Part shown: piece by piece, positions 27,205-36,528 of the stretch
How the letters are laid out: every line of letters begins with the position of its first letter
How positions within the stretch are numbered: the first letter of the stretch is position 1
From: Bacillota bacterium
Lineage (GTDB): Bacteria > Bacillota > Clostridia > Christensenellales > SZUA-584
DNA: 64,000 nucleotides
Assembly (NCBI GenBank): GCA_023396555.1
Contig: JAEWWC010000100.1
Location: 1 to 64,000, forward strand
Direction: 5' to 3'
Made by a program: the position numbers and the translations under genes
Notes under the pieces: generated by a model
Told to the model about the DNA's origin: nothing
Seen by the model: the letters and a program-made list of their open reading frames with translations, nothing else
Databases searched by the model: none

Positions 27205-28598
27205 GTCCTCTCCTTATAAACCCAAATGCTGTCACCGTCGATGCCGAAAACCTCAAAGCCCTGCCTTTTGGCTTCCAGCAGATAACCGGCGATTTCAAAC
27301 GTGATTTGCTGGCCCCGCGAGACCACCACTTCGGCTGGCGGATACACGCCCGCGGCGGACGCCGAGATGAGGCCTGCGGCGCGCTCGAGGCGCACTTTTT
27401 CTATATTACCCCAAAACCGCGAATTTTGCGAATACTTTGTGGGCTTGGGCATGGTGTACGGTGAAAAATACACATGGTTCTTCTGTGTGCGTTCAATACC
27501 CTTGAGCGCTTCATACAGCCTGTCCAGGTGGTCGGCGGTGGTCCCTGCCGATAGCATCAGAAGTATATTCTTCATGTCAGCCGCCTCAGCGTGGATGCCC
27601 TGCCGCGCAAGCATGCTTTTCACCATGAGGCCTGTATATCCCGAGCCGGAAACGTCGATGATGATTTTCAAGGGATCCTTGTCCGTCATATCAGGCACGC
27701 GGATCTCGGGGCAGCGGAAGCCGGGCACCAACCCCACTAATTCTTCGAACCGGCGGGCCAGGCTGATGACGCGGAACAGCTCCTGTTCGCCCTTGTCGCG
27801 CATGTAGGCGTGGGCATAGTCCATCGAGCCCAGCAGCACATACGACGGGCTGGTGGACTGGAAGCAGGACATGGCGCGTACCGCCTCCTCCTTGTTGACA
27901 CGGGCTTTGCGGCCCACGCACAGACAGGCGCACTGGTTCATGGCGGGCAGCATCTTATGGGCGCTTTCCACCCAGATGTCCGCACCGGCGATGGCGGGCG
28001 ATTTGGGCAGCATGGATGAATACGCGAAATGCGCGCCGTGAGCGGCGTCCACCAGCAGCGGAATGCCTGCCCGGTGTGCGATGCCGGCGATCTCCTCAAT
28101 GTCCGCGCAGAGCCCGAAATAATTGGGGTAGGTGATAAACACGGCTGCCGCGTCGCGGTGAGTTTTAAGCGCGTTGCGGATGTCCTCCGGCCGGGCTACG
28201 CAGGGGTAATCGCTGGGGGAGGATTCCAGATAAACGGGGATCAGTCCGTGAGTGAATACGGCGTTGGCCGCGCTCACATGCACCCCGCGCGGAAATATCA
28301 CCTTTTTGCCGCGGAACAGCGACAGCATGGCCGTGATGCCGGCGGTGGAGCCTCCGGTGGTGTAGACGACCGCTTCCGCACCGATGAATTCGGCATGCAG
28401 CGCCTGGCTCTCACGTATGGCGCCGGTAGGCGCAAGCAGGTTGTCCGCCCCCGGCAGCTCGGTGATATCGCACCAGAGCAGTTCGCCGCCGAAGTAGCCG
28501 GTATCGCCCTTGTGTCCGGGCATGCAGAGCCGGACAGGCGCGTTTTCGCAGACGGTGGACATGGCATCCATAATGGGCGTCTGTCTGTTCATATTCAT
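27201..28598 (-). CDS. Orn/Lys/Arg decarboxylase-family PLP enzyme
   Basis: This 465-aa enzyme belongs to the YaaO/SpeA group of fold-I PLP decarboxylases. The PLP lysine is in IWVESAHKMLPAMNQ near residue 215, preceded by VDAAHGAHFAY, whose Asp and His contact the cofactor. The N-terminus contains LCMPGHKGDTGYFGG, a family hallmark. The group decarboxylates lysine, arginine or ornithine to polyamine precursors. The N-terminal wing domain of large inducible decarboxylases is absent, as in Bacillus YaaO. It is the first gene of the operon decarboxylase-HAD-tmk-holB-ricT and the operon promoter must lie to its right. Confidence 0.88.
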   Translation of the reverse strand: MNMNRQTPIMDAMSTVCENAPVRLCMPGHKGDTGYFGGELLWCDITELPGADNLLAPTGAIRESQALHAEFIGAEAVVYTTGGSTAGITAMLSLFRGKKVIFPRGVHVSAANAVFTHGLIPVYLESSPSDYPCVARPEDIRNALKTHRDAAAVFITYPNYFGLCADIEEIAGIAHRAGIPLLVDAAHGAHFAYSSMLPKSPAIAGADIWVESAHKMLPAMNQCACLCVGRKARVNKEEAVRAMSCFQSTSPSYVLLGSMDYAHAYMRDKGEQELFRVISLARRFEELVGLVPGFRCPEIRVPDMTDKDPLKIIIDVSGSGYTGLMVKSMLARQGIHAEAADMKNILLMLSAGTTADHLDRLYEALKGIERTQKNHVYFSPYTMPKPTKYSQNSRFWGNIEKVRLERAAGLISASAAGVYPPAEVVVSRGQQITFEIAGYLLEAKRQGFEVFGIDGDSIWVYKERT

Positions 28599-28697
28599 CG
28601 CTCACCCCTTTAAGCGTTATTGGCAAAGGTTACATAGGCCTTTTCTATTTGGGCAAAGTATGAGATAATAACTGTGCCCAAAGCGAAAGGAGGCGTT

Positions 28698-29495
28698 ATG
28701 AAAAAGACGGAGCGCGAAAACATGCTGCTGTTTTCCAAGGAGTCTGTGGCCGGCCTGCACAGATACAGGCTATATTTTACGCCCTTATCGTCGCTGCGTG
28801 ACGAGACGCCGCGGGTGTTCCGGCTGCTCGTCAGAACGCCGTTTTCTTTCAGCCAATTTCAGCTGGGCCGCGTTTACACGCTGACCTACAACAATGTCCA
28901 TATACTTTCCAGCGTGCCCAAGGAGGAGTTTAACCTGCAGGAGGAGGATTTCTCTAAGCTGCTGCAGACCCGGGACCTCAAGTTCATGGACAAGAAGACG
29001 TCGGCGGCGCTGCGCTCAGTCGACATGCCATATTTCTCCAAGAATCGCTATTATTCCTTTACTGAAATGAAGGAAATCGTCAATTATCGGCCTGATTTTT
29101 TGACGCGTGTCGCCATCACGACCTTTTCCACCGTGATGACCGGCGTGGCGCTGCTGGGCCCGTTCTGCCTCTACGCCTGGATGCTCTACCTGCTCATCCG
29201 GGGGCAGCTGAATCTGGTCGGGTTTACGACGCGCTCGCTCGTTCTGCCCATCATGGGCATTGGAGCGCTGCCCGCGGCGCTGTTCATCATGTCGGTGCTG
29301 TTCGCTTTGAGTGAACTGGCCCTGCTCCGGATCGACTTCACCAAGGGCAACATACTTAAAAAATACACGCTGGCCTGGGGCGGCATACGCAAAAGCATTT
29401 TTTTCGAGGTCAGCGACATAAACTACATTAAAAAGTTCGGCATCGCGGCAGGCATAACGCTTGTGGTGTCGATACTCCTGTCACTGCTTGTCTGA
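28698..29495 (+). CDS. Uncharacterised membrane protein, 265 aa
   Basis: I do not recognise a family. ATG 28698 follows AAAGGAGG at a good distance; an in-frame upstream ATG at 28674 lacks a site. The first 130 residues are soluble and basic, with the stretch YRLYFTPLSSLRDETPRVFR. Three or four hydrophobic segments follow: near 141-165 (starting TFSTVMTGVALLGPFCLY), near 180-210 (LVLPIMGIGALPAALFIMSV) and at the C-terminus (GIAAGITLVVSILLSLLV). The layout suggests a cytoplasmic N-terminal domain anchored by C-terminal helices. The gene is divergent from the decarboxylase operon. Confidence 0.7.
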   Translation: MKKTERENMLLFSKESVAGLHRYRLYFTPLSSLRDETPRVFRLLVRTPFSFSQFQLGRVYTLTYNNVHILSSVPKEEFNLQEEDFSKLLQTRDLKFMDKKTSAALRSVDMPYFSKNRYYSFTEMKEIVNYRPDFLTRVAITTFSTVMTGVALLGPFCLYAWMLYLLIRGQLNLVGFTTRSLVLPIMGIGALPAALFIMSVLFALSELALLRIDFTKGNILKKYTLAWGGIRKSIFFEVSDINYIKKFGIAAGITLVVSILLSLLV

Positions 29496-30022
29496 CGCAT
29501 CCGGGCGCTGTTCGATCAGCTCCCGAAGAACGCCACTCGGTTCAAAAAACGCCGTATTTTCCTGGTTCATGTTTATTGACGCCATACTACCCCTGCGACA
29601 AAGGGATGCTACTGAGTTGCCGGTTTTTTTGCGTTTTCAGACTAACGTTCCAATATCAGTTCGCCGTCGCTCCGCCATGTGCTTACTCGGTGAGCCACTG
29701 CCGGACAACGCCTAATACCACCAGTTGCCAGTGGCTCGGACAGTTTTTTCGACTCAATCTTTCTTTCATGAAACATCTTTGCATACACATGTTATAAGAA
29801 CATGCATAAGGCTATTATAAGGCACATGCTCCCTGGAGCGCAACGCTGTTTCGACGAAAATCGCAGTTTGTGTACTCTGTATCATTCGAGCTCAGTGGGT
29901 GGAGGACGGCATGCTGGCGTTGAGAGCCGGACGAGTGACCTGCAGCGGCGATTTTCCGTCCGATGACGGCGGGCTGGCTGCGGCGATACGGTGGTATACC
30001 GCATAAATAAGGAGGAGCCGCC
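29496..30022. other. Gene-free stretch of 527 bp
   Basis: I see no convincing gene. A short frame from about 29911 to 30006 (MLALRAGRVTCSGDFPSDDG start) ends just before the ribosome-binding site of the next gene, but it has no ribosome-binding site of its own. The middle part is AT-richer and may hold the promoter of the gene starting at 30023. Confidence 0.45.
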
Positions 30023-31354
30023 ATGAAACACGGCATACCCCGATTGATCGGGGCGGCGGTACAGGATACAGAGGATAAGCGGCGGAAACGCCGCATCTAT
30101 ATGTGGGTCGCGGCAGGCGGCGTACTGGTTGTGGCATTGTGTGCGGTGGGCATCGCGCTGCTGCGCGAACCGCCAAAGCCGCCGGTGAACCTCGGCGTGG
30201 TGGCGGCAGAGCAGTACATCAGCGAATACAAGATGGAGCGCGAGGCGCTGATGAGTGTGCCGCAGAAGGAACTGGGGGAACGCCTGCTGTCGGAGCCATT
30301 TGAAATAGAAGCGGACGTCACAGCGAGCGCGGACAATCTGGCAGCGACGCTGGGGCTGCCGGTAAGCAAGCTCGTTCTGGGGTTGGACGCCAAGTACGAT
30401 TTGAACGACCTCGGCATAAAGCTCCGGATGATGGGTATGGAGTACGCCAGCGCGTACCTGATCGGCGACGACGTGGTGCTGAGCGTGATGGGCAACGCCT
30501 ATAGCACACCGCTCTCTCTGTCAGCGCAGGGGCTGGAAGGGAGTATGGGCTTGAGTGACCGGCTGAATCGTTTCGTGCCGCTGTTGTCGAAAGACCTGGC
30601 TTTTTATACCCGACTGGCGGATATCGCGGCGCAGAGCGTGCCAGATGAATACACGACGGTCTATGACGACGACGCGTTCAGTCCGCTGGACGGGGCGGAC
30701 GCCGGAATGACCGTCATCGAGACGACGCTGGACGAGGCGGCGATACAGGTGGTGCTGGCCAACATGGACGCACGACTGCAGCGGGACACAGCGCTGCGTG
30801 AACAGGCGGAGGGGATACTGCTGGACGCGGCGGCGCTCTACGGCTTCGAGGCGGACAGCCTGGACGAATGGCTGGCGGCAGTGGCGGACGGTTCGGCGAT
30901 CGCGGACGATTTCGAACTGCGCTGGCAGGTGTATGAGAGGAACGGGCGCTATGTTGGGCTGGCCGTGCAAACATCACAGGGCGGGAAGGCCACCGAATGG
31001 AAGCTGCTGAGCGAGCTGGACGGGCGCGAGAGCCACGAAGCGTTTGCGATGTCGGTGAACGGCGAGGTGTTGCAGAGCACGGACTACACCGTGGTATACG
31101 ACGGGAACATCGTTAAGCTGGAGGGAACGTTCCGTCCGGACGCGGCCAGCGTATTCAGCTTCACGGCGGACCTGACGTTTGACAAGAACGGCGACGCGTA
31201 TAAGCTGGCGGGAACTGTGGACATAGACGGGCCGGTGATCAGCGCGGAGGCGCAGCCGGTGAGCCTCGTCATAGACGCGGACATACGCGCGGGCGAAGGC
31301 CTTGATACGCTGAAGGAAAGCCGCGACTGGCAGGACGTCTACGCCGAGAAGTGA
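30023..31354 (+). CDS. Uncharacterised membrane-anchored protein, 443 aa
   Basis: I cannot name a family with confidence. A basic cytoplasmic N-terminus (DKRRKRRIYMW) is followed by one hydrophobic helix at about residues 29-48 (VAAGGVLVVALCAVGIALL). The remaining 395 residues would be extracellular. They are rich in Asp, Glu and Ala with alternating beta-like stretches (LGLPVSKLVLGLDAKYDLND, DLTFDKNGDAYKLAGTVDID), reminiscent of secreted Bacillota proteins of unknown function. AAGGAGGAG precedes the ATG. It is a likely single-gene unit; a decayed membrane-protein gene follows. Confidence 0.7.
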   Translation: MKHGIPRLIGAAVQDTEDKRRKRRIYMWVAAGGVLVVALCAVGIALLREPPKPPVNLGVVAAEQYISEYKMEREALMSVPQKELGERLLSEPFEIEADVTASADNLAATLGLPVSKLVLGLDAKYDLNDLGIKLRMMGMEYASAYLIGDDVVLSVMGNAYSTPLSLSAQGLEGSMGLSDRLNRFVPLLSKDLAFYTRLADIAAQSVPDEYTTVYDDDAFSPLDGADAGMTVIETTLDEAAIQVVLANMDARLQRDTALREQAEGILLDAAALYGFEADSLDEWLAAVADGSAIADDFELRWQVYERNGRYVGLAVQTSQGGKATEWKLLSELDGRESHEAFAMSVNGEVLQSTDYTVVYDGNIVKLEGTFRPDAASVFSFTADLTFDKNGDAYKLAGTVDIDGPVISAEAQPVSLVIDADIRAGEGLDTLKESRDWQDVYAEK

Positions 31355-31479
31355 AACAGCCTGACGGAGCCGTGGCAGAATCTGATATTGCCATAGGTGG
31401 ACCGAAAACACGAATGAAGAGGCTTTTTACGGTGGATTTAAAAAGGTGTTTAACGATGTGATGACGGGGACGCGGCGAC

Positions 31480-31865
31480 ACTTGTGATGGAGCGGCAGAA
31501 TGCTACGGGACGGATTGGCGAAGTCGCGCCGCTGCTGGATGCGGCGTATGCGTCGATTACCTGCTGGCGGGGCTGGCGATAAAGGGGCGTGCCGTCGCTG
31601 GTCAGCCGTTTGCGCGACAAGACGGCGGCGGTGCTGGCCGTGTCGGTGCTGACCATCGCTAACGCGCTGCTGGGGTCCATGCTGGTGAGGCTGCCCGGCG
31701 GCGGGCGCGTTCTCGCTGGTTACGTATCTGCTGCCCGCGCGGTGGCTGTCCGCTTTGGACGTGCTGTGCGCACCGCTGTGCATCGCGGGGTTCGCGGTTT
31801 ACGCGGCTGTTGTCAACGTGCTGCCGTTTTTGCTGCGGCGCAAGAGGGGGAATAATAGGGCTTAA
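31480..31865 (+). pseudogene. Decayed small membrane protein gene
   Basis: Three frames joined in order give a plausible membrane protein. VDYLLAGLAIKG (about 31556-31590) comes first, then VSRLRDKTAAVLAVSVLTIANALL and MLVRLPGGG (about 31598-31705). The last is FSLVTYLLPARWLSALDVL through AVVNVLPFLLRRKRG, ending at TAA 31863-31865. At least two frameshifts interrupt it, one in the G/C-rich run near 31700. No homologue can be named. The same-strand position behind the 443-aa protein suggests a former operon partner. Confidence 0.55.
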
Positions 31866-31932
31866 GGAAAGACCGTGGAGGCGCTGCCTCCACACCACCG
31901 CTCAAGGGACTTGTCCCTTGGGAATCCCATCG

Positions 31933-31956
31933 AAAAAATGCCTGACGGCATTTTTT
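31933..31956. terminator. Bidirectional rho-independent terminator
   Basis: The perfect stem AAAAAATGCC/GGCATTTTTT with loop TGAC has T-runs on both strands. It separates the plus-strand remnant from the convergent NUDIX gene. Confidence 0.88.
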
Positions 31957-32018
31957 GTATTATTTTTTAAGTTGGAATAAGTAAGGTATCCCAATTGGGT
32001 TTATTATATATAATTTTT

Positions 32019-32696
32019 CTACAACAACAGCGCTTTTTGCGCCAGCTTCTTCATTCGTTCACTGCCAAACGATATATCGATCAGACCCTCATGGGCACGA
32101 CGGCGCAAATACTCAAACGAGTACGTGATGGACTCGGCGTGGTCGAACGCGAGGCCGCCGCTCTGCAGCGGGGAGATTTTCTGCATCTGTCCAACGGGCC
32201 ATGTGACAATTGGGTATAATGTTTCCGTGCTGGTCAGTGTGTATGATGTCTCCACCAAGCCATCCTTTTCTTTAGTTACGTAATCGGATAGCTGGAACCA
32301 CTCCGCTTCTGCCGCGTCGTCGCCCGCGCAGGCCTGTACCTGACTGCGGTCGACCAGCCCAGCAAAGCTGACGGTGATCACGCGGTCGCGCGGATCGCGG
32401 TCCGGTTCGCCCCAGACAAAAACCTGCTCGATGTATGGGCTGATCAGACCCGTTTCTTCTTCCAGCTCACGCATCGCGCTGTCCAATATGTCCTCGTCCA
32501 GATTCACGAAGCCACCCGGCAGCGCCCAACGGCCTTTGTACGGGTAGCCGCCCCGTTTGATCAGCAGTATGGAGAGGCCGTTCTCGTCTACGGCGAACAG
32601 CGCGGTGTCCGCCGCAACGCCGGGATTGCGGTACTTGGTAGGGTCATAGTTTTTCAGGAACTGCTCTTCCTCGGGGGAAGACGGGATATATGGCAT
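32019..32696 (-). CDS. NUDIX hydrolase, NrtR/ADP-ribose-pyrophosphatase-like
   Basis: This 225-aa protein has a canonical NUDIX box, GGFVNLDEDILDSAMRELEE followed by ETGL, near residues 73-96. It hydrolyses or senses a nucleoside diphosphate derivative such as ADP-ribose. I chose ATG 32696 because AGGAGGT lies upstream; the frame extends further left into the mnmA end. The residues after the NUDIX domain (WPVGQMQKI, FDHAESITYSFEYLRRR) match the linker seen in NrtR-type regulators. The usual winged-helix end seems shortened to FGSERMKKLAQKALLL. It could therefore be a hydrolase that lost the DNA-binding part. It lies 11 bp behind mnmA. Confidence 0.85.
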   Translation of the reverse strand: MPYIPSSPEEEQFLKNYDPTKYRNPGVAADTALFAVDENGLSILLIKRGGYPYKGRWALPGGFVNLDEDILDSAMRELEEETGLISPYIEQVFVWGEPDRDPRDRVITVSFAGLVDRSQVQACAGDDAAEAEWFQLSDYVTKEKDGLVETSYTLTSTETLYPIVTWPVGQMQKISPLQSGGLAFDHAESITYSFEYLRRRAHEGLIDISFGSERMKKLAQKALLL

Positions 32697-32707
32697 GGAT
32701 GTACCTC

Positions 32708-33778
32708 CTAACGGCACACGGCGTCGATCACGCCGCCGCCGATGCATTCGTCCCCGATGTACAGCGCAATGTACTGGCCAGGCGTTACCGCACGCTGGCG
32801 CTGTTCGAATTCCACGCGCGCACCGTCGTCCATCAGCGTTACGCGCGCCTGCTGGTCCGGCTGGCGGTAGCGCACCTTGGCGGTGCAGTCGAATGAACGG
32901 CCCTCCGGTTTGTTGATGAAGCTTAAGCCCGTCGCCAGCAGCGCCTCAGAATACAGCGCATCCGGTTCACCCTGCTCCACATAGAGTATGTTCTTTGTAA
33001 CGTCCTTGTCCACCACGAACCAGCGCGCGTCAGAAGCGTCTGTTTTCCCGCCGATGCCTAGTCCGCGCCGCTGCCCCAACGTATAATACATCACGCCTTC
33101 GTGCCGCCCCACGACTTTTCCCGCCGACGTCATGATGTCGCCGGGCTTTCCGGGCAGGAAGCCGGACAGGAAATCGCGGAACTTGCGTTCGCCGATGAAG
33201 CAGATGCCGGTGGAATCCTTCTTTTCTGCGACGCGCAGGCCGAGCTGAGCCGCCACGGCGCGCACCTCCGTCTTTTGCATATCGCCGATGGGGAACATGG
33301 CCGCGCCCACCTGCTGCTGCGACAGCATGCACAAAAAATATGTCTGGTCCTTGGAAACGTCGGCGGCGCGCAGCAGATGCGGCCCGTTTGAGCGGGCGTA
33401 ATGGCCGGTGGCAAGCTTCTCCGCGCCCAGCTTACGCGCATGTTCCAGAAACGCCGCGAATTTAATCTCCGAGTTGCAAAGCACGTCCGGATTGGGAGTG
33501 CGCCCGCGCTGGTATTCGCCGAGGAAGTATGTGAACACGCGGTCGTAATATTCCTGCTCGAAGTTGACCGTATAGTAGGGGATGTCCAGCGTCAGGCAGA
33601 CGGATTTGACGTCGTCGTAGTCCTGCGCGGCGTTGCAGCCCTGGCCGTCGTCCTGCCAGTTCTTCATGAACACGCCCACCACGTCATAACCCTGCTGCTT
33701 CAATATATGCGCCGCCACGGCGGAATCTACGCCGCCCGACATGCCGCAGACGATGCGCGTCTTTTTGTTCTCTCTCAA
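32708..33778 (-). CDS. mnmA: tRNA-specific 2-thiouridylase
   Basis: This enzyme of about 356 aa installs the 2-thio group on U34 of tRNA-Lys, -Glu and -Gln. The PP-loop MSGGVDSAVAA lies at the N-terminus. The two catalytic Cys are in PDVLCNSEIKF and TGICFIGERKF, and the C-terminal beta-barrel contains VDKDVTKNILYVEQG. I chose TTG 33778 because GAGGA (33785-33789) sits 6 bases upstream; an in-frame TTG at 33796 would add six residues and lies before that site. Its length is standard. It is co-directional with the NUDIX gene. Confidence 0.92.
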   Translation of the reverse strand: MRENKKTRIVCGMSGGVDSAVAAHILKQQGYDVVGVFMKNWQDDGQGCNAAQDYDDVKSVCLTLDIPYYTVNFEQEYYDRVFTYFLGEYQRGRTPNPDVLCNSEIKFAAFLEHARKLGAEKLATGHYARSNGPHLLRAADVSKDQTYFLCMLSQQQVGAAMFPIGDMQKTEVRAVAAQLGLRVAEKKDSTGICFIGERKFRDFLSGFLPGKPGDIMTSAGKVVGRHEGVMYYTLGQRRGLGIGGKTDASDARWFVVDKDVTKNILYVEQGEPDALYSEALLATGLSFINKPEGRSFDCTAKVRYRQPDQQARVTLMDDGARVEFEQRQRAVTPGQYIALYIGDECIGGGVIDAVCR

Positions 33779-33911
33779 GGCCAGTCCTCGTTCCAAGTTT
33801 CTTTACTCATTATACGTTTTTGCGCTCAGGCCGTCAACGAACGCGGCGGACGGTGGAATGCGGCGGATAAAGATGATATAGTGGGGACAATACAGGAAGG
33901 AGGCTTGCGGC

Positions 33912-34745
33912 ATGAAAGGTACGCACAAAAAGCCCGGCAGGGCGGGCGTTATCAGATGGATCGTCGCCGGAATGGTGATCGCGGCGGATCTGTTTGTGTT
34001 CGTCTGGCTGTATCCGTTGCTGCAAAGCCATGTGGTGATGGGCGTGTACTCGGCGCAGCAGATGAACGCCAGCGTGATGCGCGAATGCGGCATGGGCGTG
34101 GATATACCGCGCGCGGACGGCTGGTATCAGCAGATGCTGGTGTTCAATGCGGACAGCTTTTCGGCATGGTCGGGCATCGATGCCGACATGTCGATACTGT
34201 ACAGCTTCGGCGCGTTTGATCTGGCGCGGCGCACGTCGTCGCTGTACGACCCCCCCAGCGATAAGTACTCCGCGTTTTACGGCGCGTACGTGGTGAAGAA
34301 GGACGGCGGCGCTTTCGGCTTCGATGAGGGTGGCGCACTCGATATGGATGAGGTAACGGTGGCGGTGGAATACGACTATACGCAGCTGGTGATGGCGAAT
34401 TTCGGCTGCAAGGAGCCGGTGTTCGAGGTCCGGGATATGACAACGCTGGAGAACGCCGTGTGCGCGGGCAGCGGCGGCTGGGCGCGCATCGACGCGGAAA
34501 TGCGTGTCAACGGCGCGGCTCACACATACAAGGAGAATAAGCTGGCCTATCTGCAATACGGTAAGCCGATGCGGATATCCAGTCCGGACTTTACTGAGGT
34601 TGATATGGTGGGGCGGGTATACGCTAAATACTTCCCCTCATCCGGCTGCACAGTGATGATATACTGCATCGCGCCGGACACGGAAACGGTGGACGAATGC
34701 GACGCGGGCGCACTGCAGCGGTCGGTGATCGGGGCTTCAAATTAG
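33912..34745 (+). CDS. Uncharacterised membrane-anchored protein, 277 aa
   Basis: I do not recognise a family. A basic start (MKGTHKKPGRAG) is followed by a single hydrophobic helix near residues 14-38 (IRWIVAGMVIAADLFVFVWL), so the rest is probably extracellular. The body is rich in Tyr and Asp with four Cys residues (CGMG near 59, GCKEPVF, VCAGSGG, SSGCTVMIYC), possibly forming disulfides. GGAAGGAGG precedes the ATG. Its last 9 bp overlap the end of the convergent DUF3842 gene. Confidence 0.7.
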   Translation: MKGTHKKPGRAGVIRWIVAGMVIAADLFVFVWLYPLLQSHVVMGVYSAQQMNASVMRECGMGVDIPRADGWYQQMLVFNADSFSAWSGIDADMSILYSFGAFDLARRTSSLYDPPSDKYSAFYGAYVVKKDGGAFGFDEGGALDMDEVTVAVEYDYTQLVMANFGCKEPVFEVRDMTTLENAVCAGSGGWARIDAEMRVNGAAHTYKENKLAYLQYGKPMRISSPDFTEVDMVGRVYAKYFPSSGCTVMIYCIAPDTETVDECDAGALQRSVIGASN

Positions 34746-35147
34746 GTCGGCGATAGCCTGCGCCGCCAGCTCGATGAGTTCCTTGGCGGGCATGTCGGTT
34801 GTACCGGGGATGATGAAGTTGCATCGGGATATGGGGATCAGCACCTTTTTGGCGGGGCTTTCGGCGATGGCACGCGCCATGCGCGGCGTGATTTCGCCCA
34901 GCATGCCGCTGGCCGCGATGATGCCGAGACCACCGACGACGACGTCCGCGCTGCGCGCGCCCATACAGACCGCGTTTTCTCCGGTGGCGCATTCATGCGC
35001 ACCACCCTTTTTCATGGCGGCGGTGGCGGCTATGTTGGTGCCGACCGCGGTCAGGCGTATGCGCTCGCCGCACTTTTCGGTCAGCTTCTTTACGATGGAT
35101 GCGCCAAGTCCCCCGCCCTGGGCGTCCACAACAACGACATGCAGCAT
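34737..35147 (-). CDS. DUF3842 family protein
   Basis: This 136-aa small protein matches DUF3842, common in Clostridia and of unknown function. Its N-terminus VVVVDAQGGGLGASIVKKL resembles a nucleotide-binding or Rossmann-like loop. Later parts read TNIAATAAMKKGGAHECATG and ISRCNFIIPGTTDMPAKELI. ATG 35147 fits the family length and is preceded by GACGGGGGA. An upstream in-frame extension in the 5' region is not needed. It is convergent with the 277-aa protein gene. Confidence 0.85.
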   Translation of the reverse strand: MLHVVVVDAQGGGLGASIVKKLTEKCGERIRLTAVGTNIAATAAMKKGGAHECATGENAVCMGARSADVVVGGLGIIAASGMLGEITPRMARAIAESPAKKVLIPISRCNFIIPGTTDMPAKELIELAAQAIADLI

Positions 35148-35347
35148 AACAGTTCCCCCGTCGCTCATTATATACCGCCTGGCTATGCCGGACAAGCATG
35201 ATATAGTAGCGGATATTTGTTTAAGCCGATATTCTGCAATGCAGTGAGGAATGAGGGCGCTATAATACAGATGGAACGTTGTCCGGGTTCTTAACAAAAG
35301 TGCAGAATGTGTTTGGCAATAATTTCGCCGCCAGTTATATTTTTTTC

Positions 35348-35376
35348 TTTAAAAGGATGGTAATATAATATATAAT
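35348..35376 (+). promoter_or_regulatory. Putative sigma-A promoter of fba
   Basis: A perfect -10 TATAAT at 35371-35376 lies 17 bp behind a weak -35 TTTAAA at 35348-35353. A small inverted repeat ATCGAT-N7-ATCGAT at 35396-35414 lies in the untranslated leader between promoter and ribosome-binding site. Confidence 0.5.
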
Positions 35377-35432
35377 ACGCTACTGAGGGGTATATCGATT
35401 TTTATTATCGATTTAAATAAGGAGGAAATACA

Positions 35433-36362
35433 ATGCCATTAGTAACCACAACCGAAATGTTTAAGAAGGCGTACGAAGGCGGCTATGCCATCGGTGCGTT
35501 CAACGTGAACAACATGGAGATCGTTCAGGGTATCACTGAGGCGGCCAAAGAGCTGAACGCCCCGCTGATCCTTCAGGTTTCCAAGGGCGCGCGCGCCTAT
35601 GCCAACCCGATCTACCTGCGCAAGCTGGTGGAAGCGGCGCTGGAAGACACCGGCCTGCCGATCTGCCTGCACCTCGACCACGGCGATACGTTCGAGACCT
35701 GCAAAGACTGCATCGATGGCGGCTTTACGTCCGTTATGATCGACGGCTCGCACCATTCGTTTGAGGAAAACATCGCGCTGACCAAGAAGGTCGTTGAGTA
35801 CGCGCACGACCGCGGTGTGGTGGTGGAAGCGGAGCTGGGACGTCTGGCCGGCGTGGAAGATGAGGTCAACGTATCGGCTGAGGATTCATCCTACACCCAT
35901 CCCGGAGAGGTGGAAGAGTTCGTCAGCAAGACGGGCGTGGATTCTCTGGCTATCGCCATCGGGACAAGCCACGGCGCGTTCAAGTTCAAAGGCGAGCCCA
36001 AGCTGCGTTTTGACATTCTGGCCGAGATCGAAAGGAAGATTCCCGGCTTCCCGATCGTGCTGCACGGCGCTTCGTCCGTTATACCGGAATACGTCGAGAT
36101 GATCAACAAATACGGCGGCAGCATGCCGGGCGCACAGGGCGTTCCGGAGGAGATGTTGCGTCAGGCGGCCAAGAGCGCGGTCTGTAAAATCAACATCGAC
36201 TCCGACTTGCGTCTGGCTATGACGGGCACGCTGCGCAAATACTTTGCGGAGAATCCGTCTCACTTTGACCCCCGGCAGTATCTGAAGCCGGCACGCTCCG
36301 CCATCAAAGAGATGGTCAAGCACAAGATCGAAGTGGTGCTGGGCTGCGCGGGCAAAGCGTGA
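35433..36362 (+). CDS. fba: Class II fructose-1,6-bisphosphate aldolase
   Basis: This 309-aa zinc aldolase cleaves fructose 1,6-bisphosphate in glycolysis. Catalytic and metal motifs are LHLDHGD near residue 80 (Asp and His), the segment MIDGSHHSFEENI near 105, SHGAFKF with a zinc His near 179, LHGASSV near 209 and the phosphate-binding KINIDSDLR near 250. The order matches the FbaA/GatY family. AAGGAGG precedes the ATG. It is monocistronic, ending in a strong terminator. A tagatose-bisphosphate role cannot be excluded but the setting favours glycolysis. Confidence 0.93.
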   Translation: MPLVTTTEMFKKAYEGGYAIGAFNVNNMEIVQGITEAAKELNAPLILQVSKGARAYANPIYLRKLVEAALEDTGLPICLHLDHGDTFETCKDCIDGGFTSVMIDGSHHSFEENIALTKKVVEYAHDRGVVVEAELGRLAGVEDEVNVSAEDSSYTHPGEVEEFVSKTGVDSLAIAIGTSHGAFKFKGEPKLRFDILAEIERKIPGFPIVLHGASSVIPEYVEMINKYGGSMPGAQGVPEEMLRQAAKSAVCKINIDSDLRLAMTGTLRKYFAENPSHFDPRQYLKPARSAIKEMVKHKIEVVLGCAGKA

Positions 36363-36378
36363 AATCAGTATGACAATG

Positions 36379-36413
36379 ATCCGGCGTTTGGATGACAGGC
36401 GCCGGATTTTTTT
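36379..36413 (+). terminator. Rho-independent terminator of fba
   Basis: The stem ATCCGGCG/CGCCGGAT (36379-36386 with 36400-36407) is followed by seven T, 16 bp after the fba stop codon. Confidence 0.9.
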
Positions 36414-36528
36414 CATTTTGCAGCTCGGGAGTGGAGCGTGCAATACTCCATGGAATTTTACATAGCACGGAAGTTTTCTTCCGCGTGCTGATGTATAATA
36501 GATAAAAAGCGGCATTGCGGAGGATACA

